From assembly GCF_900215655.1 (NCBI RefSeq), contig NZ_OBEN01000004.1, positions 59,873 through 123,872 of the forward strand: a stretch of DNA of 64,000 bases, written 5' to 3'. Below, one piece after another: positions 16,972-25,978 of the stretch (positions are counted from its first letter, which is position 1; each line of letters starts with the position of its first letter). The DNA comes from Hydrogenobacter hydrogenophilus. GTDB lineage: Bacteria > Aquificota > Aquificia > Aquificales > Aquificaceae. The notes below the pieces were generated by a model. It worked only from the letters and a program-made list of their open reading frames with translations, searched no databases and had not been told where the DNA came from. Position numbers and translations under genes: made by a program.

Positions 16972-17525
16972 CGCTGTACGTATAGGACTATACCCAAACC
17001 TATTAGCGCAGTTATAACACCCGTTATAAGTATCATGCCCCATCCCATGGGATAGTGGGAGGAAGCTCCCATAAAGAGTAGCATAGGGTAAGAAAGGGTG
17101 AAGTTTATTCTTGAGAAAAGCAATGCCCTTTTGCCCCAACTTGGGTCAGGTTTTTCTCCTTTAACGGTTGCCTGTATGATCCTTTTCTGATTTGGCCAGA
17201 TAAATAACCAAACATTTAACATCATAATTATGCCCAATATTCCACCCACAAGTATAGTTTTTGCTGAATCCGATTGTACAACATCACCAACGGACCAATA
17301 CTTTATGTAGATAAGCATAAGACCCACCAAAACGGTTACTACTGATGCGTATCTAAACCACGCAAGAGCCAAAGGCATGAGTTTGGGTATGTGTGCCGGT
17401 CTTTCTTCTGGTTTTGTTATCTTTATGTAAGGTGTGTTTACAAGAGTAAAGAAGAAGAGCATGCCTACCCAAATGGTGCCCGCAATAAAATGCACCCATC
17501 TTAAGAAGAGTTCTAGCTCTGGCAT
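16968..17525 (-). CDS. PuuD/CopD-like polytopic membrane protein
   Basis: 185 residues with about four to five transmembrane helices and conserved His in the first (LRWVHFIAGTIWVGM). This looks like the membrane part of the urate hydroxylase PuuD family, without the C-terminal cytochrome c domain, so urate oxidation should not be assumed; CopD-type copper proteins share a similar helix pattern. GGAGA lies 8 bases before the ATG. Lies between a copper chaperone and superoxide dismutase, which hints at copper or haem handling. Confidence 0.6.
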   Translation of the reverse strand: MPELELFLRWVHFIAGTIWVGMLFFFTLVNTPYIKITKPEERPAHIPKLMPLALAWFRYASVVTVLVGLMLIYIKYWSVGDVVQSDSAKTILVGGILGIIMMLNVWLFIWPNQKRIIQATVKGEKPDPSWGKRALLFSRINFTLSYPMLLFMGASSHYPMGWGMILITGVITALIGLGIVLYVQR

Positions 17526-17633
17526 GTTCGCATCTCCTTTTTTATATTTTCAAGATGATCGCTCTCATAAAATTATCCCTGCAAAATAGTTAATATAATA
17601 TAGAAAGAAAAACTCTAACAAGGAGGTGAAGCA

Positions 17634-18269
17634 ATGGCTATCCACAAGCTACAACCAAAGGATCACCTTAAACCTTCAGACCTCAGGGGGATATCCAACG
17701 AGCAGATAGAGCCTCACTTTGAAGCCCATTACAAGGGCTATGTAGCTAAATACAACGAAATTCAAGAAAAGCTTGCGGACAAAAGTTTCTCCGACAGAAG
17801 CAAGGCAAATCAGAACTACTCCGAATACAGGGAGCTCAAAGTAGAGGAAACTTTCAATTACATGGGTGTTGTCCTTCACGAGCTCTATTTTGGACACCTG
17901 AAACCTCAAGGACAACCTTCTGAAGCTTTAAAAAGGAAGGTAGAGGAAGACTTTGGTTCTTGGGATGCCTGCATTCAGGAGATAAAGGCTGCAGGTATAG
18001 CCTTCAGAGGGTGGGCAATTCTTGGTCTTGACATCTTTTCAGGTAGGCTTGTGGTGAACGGACTTGACGCTCACAATGTTTATAACTACACAGGGCTTAT
18101 ACCCATAATAGTGCTTGACACATACGAACACGCTTACTATGTGGACCAAAAGAACAAAAGACCTCCGTATATAGATGCCTTCCTTGAAAGCCTAAATTGG
18201 GATGTTATCAACGAAAGGTTTGAAAAGGCTATGAAGGCTTACGAAGTATTAAAAGATTTTATAAAGTGA
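17634..18269 (+). CDS. sodB: Superoxide dismutase (Fe/Mn family)
   Basis: 211 residues. Four metal ligands are identifiable: His32 (FEAHYKGY), His in VVLHELYFGH, and Asp and His in VLDTYEHAYY. The usual Trp of the DVWEHAYY motif is Tyr here and the first HYGKHH motif is HYKGYV, so it is a divergent member and the metal cannot be called. TATAAT at 17594-17599 and AAGGAGGTG before the ATG give a conventional leader. A strong terminator overlaps the stop codon. Confidence 0.93.
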   Translation: MAIHKLQPKDHLKPSDLRGISNEQIEPHFEAHYKGYVAKYNEIQEKLADKSFSDRSKANQNYSEYRELKVEETFNYMGVVLHELYFGHLKPQGQPSEALKRKVEEDFGSWDACIQEIKAAGIAFRGWAILGLDIFSGRLVVNGLDAHNVYNYTGLIPIIVLDTYEHAYYVDQKNKRPPYIDAFLESLNWDVINERFEKAMKAYEVLKDFIK

Positions 18270-18441
18270 GCCTCTTTTGGGGCTCTTCATTTTTTACAAA
18301 AAGTACCACATTTGCCTTTTTTACAAAGTCCTTCTTTAGATCATCTTCTTTGTAAACCTCTGCAACCACCATACCTTTTCTTAGAAGCCTCATACGCAAC
18401 TTCTCAGCTACCCTTCTGTCGTTAACTTTTAAAACCTTCAT
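18259..18441 (-). CDS. Small basic hypothetical protein
   Basis: 60 residues (start MKVLKVNDRRVAEKL), not recognised. Predicted alpha/beta with a short C-terminal strand (ANVVLFVKN). Support for it being real: a TATATA box (18446-18451) 4 bases before the ATG, like neighbouring genes, and codon use like the rest of the window. Its 3' end overlaps sodB by 11 bases and the sodB terminator. Confidence 0.5.
   Translation of the reverse strand: MKVLKVNDRRVAEKLRMRLLRKGMVVAEVYKEDDLKKDFVKKANVVLFVKNEEPQKRLTL
18268..18295 (+). terminator. Intrinsic terminator of sodB
   Basis: Stem GAGCCTC (18268-18274), loop TTTT, stem GGGGCTC (18279-18285) with one G-T pair, then TTCATTTTTT. It begins inside the sodB stop codon and overlaps the 3' end of the small minus-strand gene. 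Confidence 0.75.
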
Positions 18442-18511
18442 GGGATATATAGTAGGGAATAAAAGTTAAGATTTTATGAACACAAGCTTATGCGTGTATA
18501 ATTTAAAAATT

Positions 18512-21307
18512 ATGGTAGGATGGCTAATTAAAAAGATTATAGGAACAAAGAACGAGAGAGAGGTAAAGAGGCTCAGGCGGTATGTGAGGCAGATCTCTGA
18601 GAAAGAGAAAGAGCTGGACTCTCTTACCAACAGAGAGATTATAGAGCTTTCTAAAGAACTGCATCTGAAGGTTTCTACCGATGAGCATCTGCGCGAGAGG
18701 ATAATAAATGGTGAGATCACCGATGAAGTGATCTTAGGCTTTGCGCTTGTAAGAGAAGCGGGAAAAAGAACTATAGGGCTTAGGTTCTTTGATGTTCAGT
18801 TGATAGGTGGTCTTGTACTTCATCAGGGTAAGATAGCGGAGATGAAAACGGGAGAGGGGAAAACCTTAGTAGCCACTTCTGCTGTTTATATAAACGCTCT
18901 TACTGACAAAGGAGTGCATGTGGTCACGGTCAATGACTATCTTGCAAGAAGGGACGCTCAGTGGATGGGTCCCATATACAAGTTCTTAGGGCTTGATGTG
19001 GGAGTCATAAACTCTGACTACTCTTCTTATAAGGTAGAGTGGGTAAGCGAAGAGTTGGTTCAAGAAGCAATAGAGAAGGACCTTCGCGTTTGGCCAAAGG
19101 GATACTTTGAGGAGGTTCTTCCTTCTGAGCTCATAGATATGACTGCTAAAAAGGCTTTTCTTACTAAGTTAGAACCCTGCGAAAGAAGAGAAGCATACCA
19201 AGCTCACGCAACTTACGGAACCAACAACGAGTTTGGTTTTGACTACTTGCGGGATAACATGGCCATATCCCTTGATGATATAGTGCAGGTAAAAGGGCAT
19301 AACTTTGCCATTGTGGACGAGGTAGACTCCATACTCATAGACGAGGCACGCACCCCCCTTATCATATCAGGACCTTCTCAGATGGATACTTCCGCATACT
19401 ACAGAGCGGATCAGGTGGTAAGAAAGCTAAAAAAGGATGAGGACTTTATTGTAGATGAAAAGAACAGGACGGTAATTTTGACGGAACAGGGCATAAGAAA
19501 GTCGGAAGAACTTTTGGGCGTTGATAATCTCTACGATGTGAAAAACATAGACTTACTTCATGCGCTAAACCAAGCTCTAAGAGCTCATCATTTGTTTAAG
19601 AGAGATGTTCATTACATAGTCCGGGACGGAGAGGTGCTTATAGTGGATGAGTTCACAGGCAGGGTTCTGCCGGGCAGAAGATGGTCCGATGGATTGCATC
19701 AGGCTATTGAAGTAAAAGAGGGAGTTCCCATACAGCAGGAAAACCAGACACTGGCAAGCATAACCTTCCAGAACTACTTTAAGCTCTACAAGAAACTTTC
19801 TGGTATGACGGGCACTGCAGAAACAGAAGCTCTTGAGTTTAAAGAGATATACGGTCTTGATGTGGTAGTTATTCCAACGCATAAACCTGTCAAAAGACAT
19901 GACCACCCTGACATGGTTTACAAAACCAAAAAGGAAAAGTGGCAAGCGGTTATAAATTACATAAAGGAGGAACATCAAAAGGGAAGACCCATTTTGGTAG
20001 GTACTGTGTCCATAGAGGACTCTGAGCATCTCTCTGAACTGTTAAAAAAGGAAGGCATACCTCACAATGTGCTCAACGCCAAGCATCACGAAAGAGAAGC
20101 GGAGATCATAGCGCAAGCGGGTAGGCTCAATGCGGTCACCATATCTACCAACATGGCAGGAAGAGGTACAGACATACTTCTTGGTGGAAATCCAGAGTAT
20201 CTTGCAAAAGAAATACTTGCCAAAAGAGGGAAAACACCAGAGACTGCCACACAGGAAGAGTGGAAGCAAGCCTTAGAGGAAGCCTACAAGATAACTCAAG
20301 AAGAGAAGGAGAAGGTACTGCAGTTAGGTGGACTGCTGGTTATCGGTACAGAAAGACACGAATCGCGCAGGATAGATAACCAGCTTAGGGGAAGGGCAGG
20401 AAGGCAGGGAGACCCAGGAGAAACCAGGTTCATACTCTCTCTTGAAGATGACCTTATGCGTATTTTTGGTGGAGACAGAGTAAAGAAGATGATGGAATTT
20501 CTCAAAATACCCGAAGGAGAACCCATAGAAAGCAGGATGGTGACCAAAGCCATAGAAAACGCACAGAAAAGAGTTGAAGCCCAAAACTTCCAGATAAGGA
20601 AGAGACTTCTTGAGTACGACAATGTGATGAATACCCAGAGGCTTACTGTATACAGTATAAGAAGGGATATACTGGAAGGCAAGTATCTCAAAGAGTATGT
20701 GGAAGAATTTATAAGGGATGTGCTTGAGGAAAAAGTGCACCAACTGCTTCCTGAAGAAGAACCAGAACTGTGGGAAACTAAGCCTCTTGAGGATTACCTC
20801 AAAGAACTAACGGGAAGGGACATAAAACTTCCACCCGCAAGGGACAAAGAAGAACTCATAGAAAAACTCACAAATACGGTAAAACAAATATACGCGGAAA
20901 AAGAAGAAACCTTAGGCAAAGAGCTTATCTCTGAAATAACCAGGATAGTTTTACTCAATAACCTAGACCACCTGTGGAGAGAGCACCTTCATGTTCTTGA
21001 TAGGCTAAGAGAGGGCATTTACCTGAGGGGATACGCTTCCAGAGATCCTCTCATAGAATACAAAAAGGAGGCTTTTTACCTCTTTGAGAACATGATGTTT
21101 AAATTTAAGGAAAGCTCCATATCAGACCTTCTTAAGGTTGAAGTAAAGTCTCAGGAGGAACTAAAGCAGGAGGTACAAAGAGAAGAAGAGCAGGCAGAGA
21201 AACTTCTAAAACAGGCAGTCTTTAGTGGTGTGGAAGGTAAAGCAGACCAAAAAGGTCCCAGAAGGAAAACGCTAAAGGAAAGACTGCAATCAAAGAGAAG
21301 GAGATAA
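18512..21307 (+). CDS. secA: Preprotein translocase ATPase SecA
   Basis: 931 residues from ATG 18512; an in-frame extension from 18476 is rejected because TATAAT (18497-18502) lies inside it, 9 bases before the chosen ATG. Walker A is MKTGEGKTLVA, Walker B DEVDSILIDEARTPL, followed by the cross-linking, helical wing and second ATPase domains (GRAGRQGDPG). An insert of about 55 residues (about 167-222, between VINSD and ERREAY) interrupts the first ATPase domain; I recall a large SecA insert as an Aquificales signature. The usual C-terminal Cys/His zinc tail is missing; the protein ends in a basic stretch (KERLQSKRRR). Confidence 0.96.
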   Translation: MVGWLIKKIIGTKNEREVKRLRRYVRQISEKEKELDSLTNREIIELSKELHLKVSTDEHLRERIINGEITDEVILGFALVREAGKRTIGLRFFDVQLIGGLVLHQGKIAEMKTGEGKTLVATSAVYINALTDKGVHVVTVNDYLARRDAQWMGPIYKFLGLDVGVINSDYSSYKVEWVSEELVQEAIEKDLRVWPKGYFEEVLPSELIDMTAKKAFLTKLEPCERREAYQAHATYGTNNEFGFDYLRDNMAISLDDIVQVKGHNFAIVDEVDSILIDEARTPLIISGPSQMDTSAYYRADQVVRKLKKDEDFIVDEKNRTVILTEQGIRKSEELLGVDNLYDVKNIDLLHALNQALRAHHLFKRDVHYIVRDGEVLIVDEFTGRVLPGRRWSDGLHQAIEVKEGVPIQQENQTLASITFQNYFKLYKKLSGMTGTAETEALEFKEIYGLDVVVIPTHKPVKRHDHPDMVYKTKKEKWQAVINYIKEEHQKGRPILVGTVSIEDSEHLSELLKKEGIPHNVLNAKHHEREAEIIAQAGRLNAVTISTNMAGRGTDILLGGNPEYLAKEILAKRGKTPETATQEEWKQALEEAYKITQEEKEKVLQLGGLLVIGTERHESRRIDNQLRGRAGRQGDPGETRFILSLEDDLMRIFGGDRVKKMMEFLKIPEGEPIESRMVTKAIENAQKRVEAQNFQIRKRLLEYDNVMNTQRLTVYSIRRDILEGKYLKEYVEEFIRDVLEEKVHQLLPEEEPELWETKPLEDYLKELTGRDIKLPPARDKEELIEKLTNTVKQIYAEKEETLGKELISEITRIVLLNNLDHLWREHLHVLDRLREGIYLRGYASRDPLIEYKKEAFYLFENMMFKFKESSISDLLKVEVKSQEELKQEVQREEEQAEKLLKQAVFSGVEGKADQKGPRRKTLKERLQSKRRR

Positions 21308-23320
21308 GTTCAAAAGTTCAAATACTCTCCTATTCTTTATATCCTGCCTTCTTTCCCAGACTATATTTTGCAGTTCCCATGTGTCTATGTAAAGCTCGTA
21401 TCTGCTCACAGACAGGTTGTAATTTCTGACAAACTCAAGAACCTCCAAGAGTTCTTCTTCTGAAGCTTTAAGCACTGATCTTTTTATGTATAAACTGAGT
21501 TCCCTTGCCAAATGCTCGTCCTTTACATCCAGAGAAAGTTTTTCTGCCTTAGTGAGCACATCCTTTATCTTCTCAAGGGGAGAATCTTCCTTTAGAAGGA
21601 CAAGCAGTTGAGACTTTAAAAAGAGCGTGAGCCTTTCCCTTATGTACTGAGCGGTGTGAAACTTTAGAGACTTTGAGTGTTGAACTAAGTCCTCCAAAAG
21701 AAACTCGTAATCTTTTAGAAACTCGCTTTCTTCCTTTATGTAGTCCATAGCCCACTTTTCAAAAACTTCCTTGGCGTAGAGGGAAGGTAGGGATGAGGCG
21801 GAGAAATCTTTTAACTGCTCCTCAAAGAGGAACTCTTCTTCAGTTTCTGTATCTACAAGCCTAACCGTGTTTTCCTGTAGTACCTGAAAGTTCCACTTTC
21901 CTAAGCTATCGGTAGAATTTTTCAGTTCTGATAGGTGCAGTACAAGGGCACATTTGGAAATATCCTGTGGAGAATACAACCTTGGAAGTACAAGGTTTTT
22001 CCATACACCAAGCCCATTACCGTAAGCCTGTATGTTGCTGGGAGCATACTCTAAATGTCTCAGGAGCAATTTTTCTGAAATGGGATCTTCCACCAAGTCT
22101 ATGGCTCTTTTGGCAAAGAGGAGGTTGTTAACAGTCTCAATACCTGATATCTCCGCAAAGAACCAACCGTCAGAAGAAAAAGACAGCTGAATGTATTTTA
22201 CAGCGTTTAATAGCTTTAGTGCCTTTATCCTTTCCTCTTTGCTGAACTTTTTCTTTGCGTATTTTGCAAAGTATTCATCCTTTGAACCACCCAGTATAAC
22301 ATCAATGAATCCCAAAATGGCTTTGGGCACATCGGAGAAATACTCTTCCAGTTGGTTATAGACTATCTCTTTTATCCTTGAGCGAACAGCTTCTAAGCCT
22401 TCCCTAAGAGGTTTCCTCCACTTTTGATGCCAACCCTCCATCCCTCCACTACTACACCCACAATCGCTTCTCCATCTTTCTATGCCGTGTGGACAGCTCC
22501 AAGATGTGTTGAAGTTTATGTCTGTAGAGAGTTTAGGTATTTTTTCTCTATAGAAAGCTTCAAGAGTGGTGAAATTTGAAGATTGGGTAAACATATAAGC
22601 GAGTCCCATCTCACCAAACTTTTTGTGATGTCCAAAGGTCTCTCCATCTACAGCTATGAGGGTTAGGTCTTTCCTTGACTTTAGCAGTTCAAGAAGGTGT
22701 TTTGCATCGCTTAAAAGCTCGCCAAAGGCTACACCCTGAGAGAGCTCTCCATCATAAACAAATATGTCCATATGACCTTCCTGCAAGTAGTATCTTAAAA
22801 AGCTACCCTTTGTCTTTACCTGATGGGGTGCAAGGATAATGTACTTTACTCCGTATTTTATGAGTATCTGCAAGGTTTCTTTATCCACTGCAAGCTCAGG
22901 AAGCCAAAAACCGTTGGGTTTTCTGCCAAAGAACTCTTCAAAGGCTCTTATACCCCAGAAGATCTGTATTTCCTTATCTTCCTGAGGATCTAAGGGTAAT
23001 ATAGTGTGATTGAAAGATGTGGCTATGGCGTTTTCAGAACCCTCTTTTATCTTCTTTAAAATCTCAGGGTGATGCTTTTCTATCCAGTCAATAAGCGTCC
23101 AGCCCATATTAAAGCTCATCTTTGAGTAGTTGTTTACTGTTTCTTTTACCTCTCCCTCTGATAGATAATGAGCGTAAGCGTTGGGAAGATAGCACTCTCT
23201 GTAGATGCGTTCGTTCCAGTTATCATAAGGATAGGCAGTATCTTCAAGCATTATCTCCCCTATATAAGGGTTGGTCCTGTAGGGTTGGTAAAAGTGTCCG
23301 TGAATGACAAAAGTGTTCAT
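21290..23320 (-). CDS. Glycoside hydrolase family 57 / DUF3536 protein
   Basis: 676 residues. The N-terminal GH57 barrel is clear: IHGHFYQPYR, FNMGWTLIDW, and the likely nucleophile Glu in GFWLPELAVD. A later DUF3536-type segment includes CPHGIERWRSDCGCSSGG. GH57 enzymes act on alpha-1,4/1,6 glucans (amylase, branching enzyme); the substrate of the DUF3536 branch is not established, but glycogen metabolism is the likely setting. Its ATG overlaps the accA stop (ATGA), so the two form an operon; the 3' end overlaps secA by 18 bases. Confidence 0.85.
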   Translation of the reverse strand: MNTFVIHGHFYQPYRTNPYIGEIMLEDTAYPYDNWNERIYRECYLPNAYAHYLSEGEVKETVNNYSKMSFNMGWTLIDWIEKHHPEILKKIKEGSENAIATSFNHTILPLDPQEDKEIQIFWGIRAFEEFFGRKPNGFWLPELAVDKETLQILIKYGVKYIILAPHQVKTKGSFLRYYLQEGHMDIFVYDGELSQGVAFGELLSDAKHLLELLKSRKDLTLIAVDGETFGHHKKFGEMGLAYMFTQSSNFTTLEAFYREKIPKLSTDINFNTSWSCPHGIERWRSDCGCSSGGMEGWHQKWRKPLREGLEAVRSRIKEIVYNQLEEYFSDVPKAILGFIDVILGGSKDEYFAKYAKKKFSKEERIKALKLLNAVKYIQLSFSSDGWFFAEISGIETVNNLLFAKRAIDLVEDPISEKLLLRHLEYAPSNIQAYGNGLGVWKNLVLPRLYSPQDISKCALVLHLSELKNSTDSLGKWNFQVLQENTVRLVDTETEEEFLFEEQLKDFSASSLPSLYAKEVFEKWAMDYIKEESEFLKDYEFLLEDLVQHSKSLKFHTAQYIRERLTLFLKSQLLVLLKEDSPLEKIKDVLTKAEKLSLDVKDEHLARELSLYIKRSVLKASEEELLEVLEFVRNYNLSVSRYELYIDTWELQNIVWERRQDIKNRRVFELLNLSPSL

Positions 23321-24267
23321 TGTTCTAAAAATGCACCCATGCTTCCAAACTTTTCTATTCTTTCTCTTAGTATCTCTTCAGCGCTTTTTGAGACAAGCTC
23401 TCTTATACATTTTCTTAAGAAATACTTGAGTACTCTTGCACTTCTGACAGGGTCTATGTGAGATGCACCTAAGGGTTCAGGTACAATGTAGTCTATCACA
23501 CCGAGCTTTAGCAGATCTTGAGCAGTTAGCTTTAGAGCTGAAGATGCTTCTTTTACCTTGGACTGATCCTTCCAAAGTATGGCTGCACAACCTTCAGGCG
23601 AAATAACGGAATAGATGGCGTTTTCAAACATGAGCACCCTGTTGGCAACAGCCAAAGCGAGTGCACCACCGGAACCTCCCTCACCTATAATTACTGCTAT
23701 GGAAGGCACTTTTAGGTATCCAAAAGTGTAAAGACTTTCCGCTATAGCTTCCGACTGTCCCCTTTCTTCTGCACCTATTCCCGGATAGGCTCCAGGTGTA
23801 TCCACAAAGGTGATCACGGGCATTAGGTACTTTTCCGCAAGTTTGGCAACCCTTATGGCCTTCCTATAGCCTTCCGGATGAGGCATACCGAAGTTTCTTT
23901 CCATTTTTTCCTTTGTGCTTTTTCCCTTTTCGTGTCCTATTACCGCAACGGGCATGCCTTCAAAGTAAGCAAAGCCAGCGACAATGGACTTGTCATCTCC
24001 AAAGCATCTATCACCATGCAATTCAATAAAGTCTTTGAAGATCATATTTATGTAATCCAAAGTGTGGGGTCTTTGTGAATGACGAGCCAAGAGTACCCTA
24101 TCCCAGGGATCAAGCTTTTTGTAAAGTTCCTTAGCTTTCTTTCTTAACTCTCTCTGAAGTTTTCTAAGTTCCTCTTCCTTCTCTCTGTTTCCCAATTTGT
24201 AGATACGTTTTAACTGATCAACCTTCTGGTAAAGTTCCAAATAGTCTTTTTCAAACTCAAGGATCAT
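23317..24267 (-). CDS. accA: Acetyl-CoA carboxylase carboxyltransferase subunit alpha
   Basis: 316 residues, typical length. Crotonase-like core with DPWDRVLLARHSQRPHTLDYI, the FVDTPGAYPG and GEGGSGGALAL oxyanion motifs. Transfers the carboxyl group from biotin to acetyl-CoA together with AccD (not in the window). TATAAT (24276-24281) ends 8 bases before the ATG. Operon with the GH57 gene. Confidence 0.96.
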   Translation of the reverse strand: MILEFEKDYLELYQKVDQLKRIYKLGNREKEEELRKLQRELRKKAKELYKKLDPWDRVLLARHSQRPHTLDYINMIFKDFIELHGDRCFGDDKSIVAGFAYFEGMPVAVIGHEKGKSTKEKMERNFGMPHPEGYRKAIRVAKLAEKYLMPVITFVDTPGAYPGIGAEERGQSEAIAESLYTFGYLKVPSIAVIIGEGGSGGALALAVANRVLMFENAIYSVISPEGCAAILWKDQSKVKEASSALKLTAQDLLKLGVIDYIVPEPLGASHIDPVRSARVLKYFLRKCIRELVSKSAEEILRERIEKFGSMGAFLEQ

Positions 24268-24310
24268 GATTTAAGATTATATCTAAATATTTTCTGCTAT
24301 AATAATAGGC

Positions 24311-24736
24311 ATGGAAAGAACACTCATAATCATAAAGCCCGATGCCTTCCAAAAGGGAGCAACGGGAAAAATAATAGACAGGTTCATAGAGGAAGGTTTT
24401 AGGATACTTGCCATGAAGCTTTTTAGGTTTAGCAAAGAGCAAGCGGAGAAGTTTTACATAGTTCATAAAGACAGACCCTTTTACAGTGAGCTTGTGGAGT
24501 TTATGACATCAGGACCTGTTGTTGCCTGCGTTCTTGAAGGTGAGAATGCTATAAAGAGGGTGAGAGACATTATAGGACCCACGGATAGCGAGGAGGCAAG
24601 AAGGGTTGCACCTTCCTCTATAAGAGCTCTCTTTGGTACGGACAAGGGGAAAAACGCTATTCACGCTTCGGATTCAAAAGAGTCTGCAGATTACGAGATA
24701 CCTTTTATATTTTCCCGTCTTGAACTAGTTGAATGA
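24311..24736 (+). CDS. ndk: Nucleoside diphosphate kinase
   Basis: 141 residues with LIIIKPDAFQKG at the start and the phosphohistidine in NAIHASDS. Exchanges gamma phosphates between NTPs and NDPs. TATAAT (24298-24303) lies 7 bases before the ATG and there is no Shine-Dalgarno. Divergent from accA (43 bp between starts) and overlaps aroK by 32 bases at its 3' end. Confidence 0.96.
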   Translation: MERTLIIIKPDAFQKGATGKIIDRFIEEGFRILAMKLFRFSKEQAEKFYIVHKDRPFYSELVEFMTSGPVVACVLEGENAIKRVRDIIGPTDSEEARRVAPSSIRALFGTDKGKNAIHASDSKESADYEIPFIFSRLELVE

Positions 24737-25214
24737 TCTTCTCTGCTATCTTCTGAGGCGCTGTATGTGCGCTCACCTGAATGTGAGCCTGTAAGTACTT
24801 TTGTCTTCTCTGTTCATACAAAGCTTTAAGCTCTTTTAGACTTTTCCTTAGCATAGGCCTGTTGTTATTTCCTAAACACCTTTGCATAAAGTTATCAAAA
24901 CTCACATCAAGCCATACCACTAAGCCTTTTTCTTTCATGATCTGCATGGCTTGTTGGTTAGCGCCGAGACCTCCCCCCGTGCTTATCACCACCTTCTTTT
25001 CTAATGATAACCTTTTGAGAACTCTTAGCTCCACATCTCTAAAGTATTCTTCGCCTTTCTTTTCAAAGATCTCTTCTATACTCATGCCTTCCTCTTTATA
25101 CACCTCCTCATCTGTGTCATAAAAATGCCACTGAAGCTTTTCCGCCAGGATTCTACCCACGGTGGTTTTACCGCTACACATAAAACCTATAAGGAATATC
25201 CTTTCAAACTTCAT
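24705..25214 (-). CDS. aroK: Shikimate kinase
   Basis: 169 residues. P loop GFMCSGKTTVG, shikimate-binding DTDEEVY, ISTGGGLGAN and the lid Arg in NNRPML. Phosphorylates shikimate in aromatic amino acid synthesis. Starts inside the last codons of the upstream cytochrome c assembly gene (11-base overlap) and converges on ndk. Confidence 0.95.
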   Translation of the reverse strand: MKFERIFLIGFMCSGKTTVGRILAEKLQWHFYDTDEEVYKEEGMSIEEIFEKKGEEYFRDVELRVLKRLSLEKKVVISTGGGLGANQQAMQIMKEKGLVVWLDVSFDNFMQRCLGNNNRPMLRKSLKELKALYEQRRQKYLQAHIQVSAHTAPQKIAEKIIQLVQDGKI

Positions 25215-25959
25215 GTCTAACGAACAGTAAATTAAGGAGAGAGAGGAAACTCCCTAAAATTATAAAAGCAGAAAGCTGTTTGGGTCTTAAGCCTTTCACC
25301 AAATTCATATGAACTACGAAAGCGTAGTATATCCACAGAAGCAGTGTAAATACTAGCTTTGGGTCGTTTATCCAATGTTTACCAAAGTGTATCCTTGTCC
25401 AGAAACTTCCAAAGATGAGCGTAAGGGTAAAAAAGACAAAGGCCAGGTTTATCATAAGCCTCTCTGAAAACCTAAGAAGATTTATGGGTAATGAAAAGGT
25501 GGGCATGTCTTTGTGCTTTAGTTTTTTCTCCAGCAAAAGTCTAAAGAAACTTGCTAAACCTCCAAAGAAGGCGCATGTATAAGCAAATAAGGCGGAAAGT
25601 GTGTGTAAAGAATAAAGAGGATTTCTGTATGGAGATGGTTCTGAAGGCAGCGCAAGTAAGTCAGACAAGAACCCAAAAAAGGAAAATACTGCAGAAAGTC
25701 TGAGCAGTTGAGGATTTTTTAAGGAAAATACTATAAGGGCAAGTATCATTGTGTTTCCAAGAAGGCCTATAAACCCGTAAATATTAGCAAAGGGAAAGCT
25801 ACCTAATTTAAAACCCATGTGAAACACATAGGCAAAGTAAAACAAGAGTGCAAAAAGCATAGAAAAAAAGATAGTTCTGTTAGGTAGTTTACCACGGTAA
25901 GAAAAAAGTAGTGCTATAAAAAAAGACAAAAGGTAAAAACCCATGCTAATTACCAGCAT
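25204..25959 (-). CDS. Cytochrome c assembly protein (CcsA/ResC/HemX family)
   Basis: Up to 251 residues with about seven to eight membrane helices. The family pattern HxLSALFAY ... GSFWTRIHFGKHWINDPK ... W-IYYAFVVH is recognisable; the haem-handling WWD-like segment is degenerate. His residues remain in SLHTLSALF and VVHMNL. CcsA/HemX proteins move or bind haem for cytochrome c maturation. ATG 25944 (MGFYLL) may be the true start: the only -10 candidate (TATATA, 25962-25967) would start transcription near 25956, inside the longer version. Confidence 0.72.
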   Translation of the reverse strand: MLVISMGFYLLSFFIALLFSYRGKLPNRTIFFSMLFALLFYFAYVFHMGFKLGSFPFANIYGFIGLLGNTMILALIVFSLKNPQLLRLSAVFSFFGFLSDLLALPSEPSPYRNPLYSLHTLSALFAYTCAFFGGLASFFRLLLEKKLKHKDMPTFSLPINLLRFSERLMINLAFVFFTLTLIFGSFWTRIHFGKHWINDPKLVFTLLLWIYYAFVVHMNLVKGLRPKQLSAFIILGSFLSLLNLLFVRHEV

Positions 25960-25978
25960 CTTATATAGTTTAAGATAT

